Positions 31,807 to 33,970 of a DNA stretch of 33,970 nucleotides are shown piece after piece. The notes beneath the pieces were generated by a model, which was not told the origin of the DNA, searched no databases, and saw only the letters and a program-made list of their open reading frames with translations. The stretch is from NCBI RefSeq assembly GCF_019654915.1, contig NZ_BPET01000063.1, forward strand, positions 1 to 33,970, written 5' to 3'. A program made the translations under genes and the position numbers. Positions within the stretch are counted from its first letter, which is position 1; the number at the start of each line of letters is the position of its first letter. The DNA is from Shewanella sp. MBTL60-007. Its GTDB lineage: Bacteria > Pseudomonadota > Gammaproteobacteria > Enterobacterales > Shewanellaceae.

Positions 31807-32739
31807 ATGGATAGTCAGGTTATGCCTCGTGAACAGCTTGGAGTATGTGCAGAAGGAAATTTGCACAGCGTCTATTTAATGTTTAATGCTAATGAAAGTG
31901 TTGAGTCTGATATGCGTCCATGTGTGGCGACGGTAGCTCAATATATTCATGAGTTAACGGATCAATATTCTGATAGCGCATTTAATGGCTTTGTTGCCAT
32001 AGGAGCTAATTATTGGGACACCTTATATCCTAATGCTAGACCACAGCAGCTAAAACCTTTCCCAGCAATGAATCGTGATAACCGAGATGCTCCCGCTATC
32101 GAGTATGACTTGTTCGTGCAGATCCGTTGTGACCGTTTTGATATTTTACATTTAGTTGCCAATGAAGTTTGCCAAATGTTTGAAGGCTTAGTCGAGCTTG
32201 TAGACGAGGAGCGCGGTTTTAGGTTCCTTGATTCACGCGACCTAACCGGCTTTGTCGATGGTACTGAAAACCCTAAGGGGCGTAGCAGACAAGAAGTGGC
32301 TTTAGTTGGTGATGAAGACGCCCAGTTTAAAGGTGGCAGCTATATTCATGTGCAGAAGTTTGCTCATAACCTAAGTAAGTGGAATCGTCTTCCAGTTAAG
32401 AAGCAAGAAGACGTTATCGGGCGAACTAAGGCCGACAACATTGAGTATGCATCTGCAGATAAGCCGCTAACGAGTCATATTAAGCGTGTGAACCTGAAAG
32501 ATAGTGAAGGCAAATCGATGGAGATCTTAAGGCAGAGCATGCCTTATGGTTCAGTTAAAGAGCAAGGTTTGATGTTTATCTCTACCTGTCGCAACTCGGT
32601 GCATTTTGAAAAGATGTTAGAGAGCATGATACATGGTGATGCCGAGGGCAATCATGATCACTTGATGCATTTTACTCAAGCATTAACAGGGTCATCATTC
32701 TTCGCGCCTTCATTGGATTTTATGAATCGCGTTAGCTGA
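31807..32739 (+). CDS. DyP-type haem peroxidase (TyrA/YfeX class)
   Basis: A 310-aa dye-decolorising peroxidase, cytoplasmic because no signal peptide is present. The GxxDG motif GFVDGTENPKG contains the distal Asp151; His224 (LTSHIKRVNL) is the expected haem ligand and Arg242 (LRQSMPYG) the distal Arg. The sequence from MPREQLGVCAEGNLHSVYLM onward closely follows my memory of Shewanella oneidensis TyrA, whose start corresponds to 31807; the frame is open to a TTG at 31756. AAGGG is present 12 bases upstream. It follows the Fur-controlled iron importer, but its own regulation is not visible. A terminator follows. Confidence 0.92.
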   Translation: MDSQVMPREQLGVCAEGNLHSVYLMFNANESVESDMRPCVATVAQYIHELTDQYSDSAFNGFVAIGANYWDTLYPNARPQQLKPFPAMNRDNRDAPAIEYDLFVQIRCDRFDILHLVANEVCQMFEGLVELVDEERGFRFLDSRDLTGFVDGTENPKGRSRQEVALVGDEDAQFKGGSYIHVQKFAHNLSKWNRLPVKKQEDVIGRTKADNIEYASADKPLTSHIKRVNLKDSEGKSMEILRQSMPYGSVKEQGLMFISTCRNSVHFEKMLESMIHGDAEGNHDHLMHFTQALTGSSFFAPSLDFMNRVS

Positions 32740-32760
32740 TGCCATAAAGTTCTGACAATA

Positions 32761-32789
32761 AAAAAACGCACATTAAGGTGCGTTTTTTT
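32761..32789. terminator. Bidirectional terminator between DyP and cupin genes
   Basis: Stem AACGCAC/GTGCGTT with a 6-base loop, with an A-run before and a T-run after. Confidence 0.9.
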
Positions 32790-32809
32790 ATTGGAGGTTA
32801 CCGAGCGAG

Positions 32810-33280
32810 TTATTCACTATCAATTTCGTCTTTATCCCAATAGTTAGTAGGGCGTCTGGCATAAATTTCATTTACTGATTTAACGAGTACCTTGTTGTTT
32901 TCGGGGTATACGACTACATCATGTATGTCTCGGTTACCGACCACAAGAAAGACGAAATCTTGGTCGCTATGATTGACGAGTTTATGTGAGATACCGGTAT
33001 CGGCGTTAAAGCAGATATATTCTCCCTGACTAAAGGAGTGAGGCTCACCGTCAATATATAGCGTCGCTTCACCATGCATTGCGTAGATATGCTCTTCTTC
33101 TTTTGTATGGTAATGGGCCACCGCAGAGGATTTTCCTGGTGCTAAGCGTTCCATAGTGACGCCGATTTTTTCTCCGCCAGCGGAGTCCCCTATATGTTTT
33201 TGTTCACTGGCATATTCATCTTCATGTTGCCAAGGTTCCCAGCATATATCGTTGATATTTATAATTTTACTTTTATTCAC
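32810..33280 (-). CDS. Cupin-domain protein
   Basis: A 156-aa single-domain cupin. Motif 1 is AHYHTKEEEHIYAMHG with His56, His58 and Glu62 or Glu63 as likely metal ligands, ending at Gly70; motif 2 includes SQGEYICFNADTGISHKLVN with His99. This is the usual 3-His/1-Glu metal site. The substrate is unknown, and cupins range from isomerases and dioxygenases to non-enzymatic binders. A GAG-containing site precedes the ATG. Convergent with the DyP peroxidase. Confidence 0.8.
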   Translation of the reverse strand: MNKSKIININDICWEPWQHEDEYASEQKHIGDSAGGEKIGVTMERLAPGKSSAVAHYHTKEEEHIYAMHGEATLYIDGEPHSFSQGEYICFNADTGISHKLVNHSDQDFVFLVVGNRDIHDVVVYPENNKVLVKSVNEIYARRPTNYWDKDEIDSE

Positions 33281-33454
33281 TCTTTATCCTCGACTTAAAT
33301 TACTGTCGTTTAGGATTATAACGATAATTGTTAAAGAGAGAAGAATCTATTCAATATATTGTATAAAACAATGTGTTCTATATTTGAGGTGCTGTCGTGA
33401 TCGTGTCTATCTTAACGCGGAGTTTGTGCTGAAGGTGCAATAGGGGGGGAGAGG

Positions 33455-33480
33455 ATGCTGTAACCTAGAGGTTACAGCAT
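33455..33480. repeat. Perfect 12-bp inverted repeat downstream of argR
   Basis: ATGCTGTAACCT, 2 bases, AGGTTACAGCAT: a 26-bp near-continuous palindrome beginning 19 bases beyond the argR stop. There is no T-run on either strand, so it is not a standard terminator. It could be a protein-binding site or an RNA 3'-end structure. Confidence 0.7.
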
Positions 33481-33498
33481 ATCGCCTGTTACACTTGT

Positions 33499-33969
33499 TT
33501 AGTCGGCATAATTAAACAGCGACTTAACGGTTTCCAATGTGTCTTCAATATTGTGGATACTAGATGGGCAGATGAAGATGGTGTCATCGCCAGCAATGGT
33601 ACCTAAGATCCCTTCAGGTTTACCAATGGAGTCAAGTAGGCGGGCGATCAATTGCGCCGCACCAGGGCTGGTTCTAACGACAATCATGGATTGATTGTGG
33701 TCAACATCGAGTACGAGGTTCTTAAGCGGGCTACCTGCAGTCGGCACACCGAGTTCAGCCGGAAGACAGTAGACCATCTCTTGTTTAGCATTACGGGTTC
33801 TGACCGCGCCAAACTTACTTAGCATACGAGAGACTTTAGACTGGTTAATATTGCCAAAGCCTTCGGCTTGCAGGGCAATAACAATTTCACTCTGAGAGCC
33901 AAATCGCTCTTCTTTCAAAATCGACTTGAAGGTCTTAACTAAATCATCTTGGCTTTTATTAGCTTGCAT
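33499..33969 (-). CDS. argR: Arginine repressor ArgR
   Basis: A 156-aa hexameric transcription factor that represses arginine biosynthesis when arginine is bound. The winged-helix DNA-binding domain is at about residues 8-70 (SQSEIVIALQAEGFGNINQ, SKVSRMLSKFGAVRTRNAKQE), followed by the arginine-binding oligomerisation domain (about 83-150) with GTIAGDDTIF (123-132), whose Asp pair binds arginine. The coding sequence is complete and ends in NYAD; its ATG is at the very edge of the window, so its promoter and ARG boxes cannot be seen. Confidence 0.94.
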   Translation of the reverse strand: MQANKSQDDLVKTFKSILKEERFGSQSEIVIALQAEGFGNINQSKVSRMLSKFGAVRTRNAKQEMVYCLPAELGVPTAGSPLKNLVLDVDHNQSMIVVRTSPGAAQLIARLLDSIGKPEGILGTIAGDDTIFICPSSIHNIEDTLETVKSLFNYAD

Positions 33970-33970
33970 A

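Noticed and set aside
33156..33443. 95-codon plus-strand frame overlapping the cupin gene start
   Set aside because: Half of it is antisense to the well-supported cupin gene, and the remainder has no coding character or translation signal.

Overview
The window looks like chromosomal DNA of a Shewanella-type marine gammaproteobacterium. The evidence is a stand-alone nrfA next to narQ-narP, a DyP peroxidase very close to the Shewanella TyrA protein, YacL, SlyX, LpoB and ArgR, and intergenic repeats built on a CCTAGAA heptamer. I saw no prophage, plasmid, CRISPR array, rRNA or tRNA. Most genes are core or lineage-typical; the mobile DNA is limited to small non-coding repeats.

Layout. Positions 1-430 hold a REP-like element, then a copy of a pyrimidine-rich repeat and a candidate PhoB box in front of a Tat-exported PhoD phosphatase. 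A phosphoribosyltransferase follows, then a repeat-rich stretch (about 3290-4060) with a small PspB-like membrane protein inside it, then an exported M1 aminopeptidase (minus strand, TTG start). From 6988 to 8972 is a two-gene lipoprotein unit (a COG3014-type protein and LpoB). SlyX, a FkpA-like lipoprotein isomerase, a PAP2 phosphatase fused to a C-terminal beta-barrel, and YacL follow.

The centre is a nitrate/nitrite respiration block: narP and narQ (minus strand) diverge from nrfA (cytochrome c nitrite reductase). The shared region carries a near-consensus CRP site and a 7-2-7 NarP-type palindrome. After an isochorismatase-family hydrolase comes glnK-amtB, preceded by an NtrC-like site and a sigma-54-like promoter. 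So ammonium production (NrfA) and ammonium uptake (AmtB/GlnK) lie 1-2 kb apart.

Next are a small secreted protein, a transglutaminase-like/TPR lipoprotein, aroG, a 59-residue orphan protein on the minus strand, an Atm1-type ABC exporter, two small proteins of unknown function, a periplasmic histidine phosphatase and ferredoxin-NADP reductase. A ferric-iron ABC importer (fbpA, then fbpBC) follows, with a Fur box in front. A 265-bp element with 16-bp perfect terminal inverted repeats (MITE-like) sits between fbpA and fbpB. The window ends with a DyP-type peroxidase, a cupin and argR, whose start codon is at the right edge.

No clearly new multi-gene system was found. The most interesting points are the PAP2/beta-barrel fusion, the MITE inside the iron-import locus, the CRP/NarP arrangement at nrfA, the heptamer repeat family (one array supplies a stop codon), 16-bp tandem repeats upstream of the lipoprotein pair, and several conserved-looking orphan small proteins.
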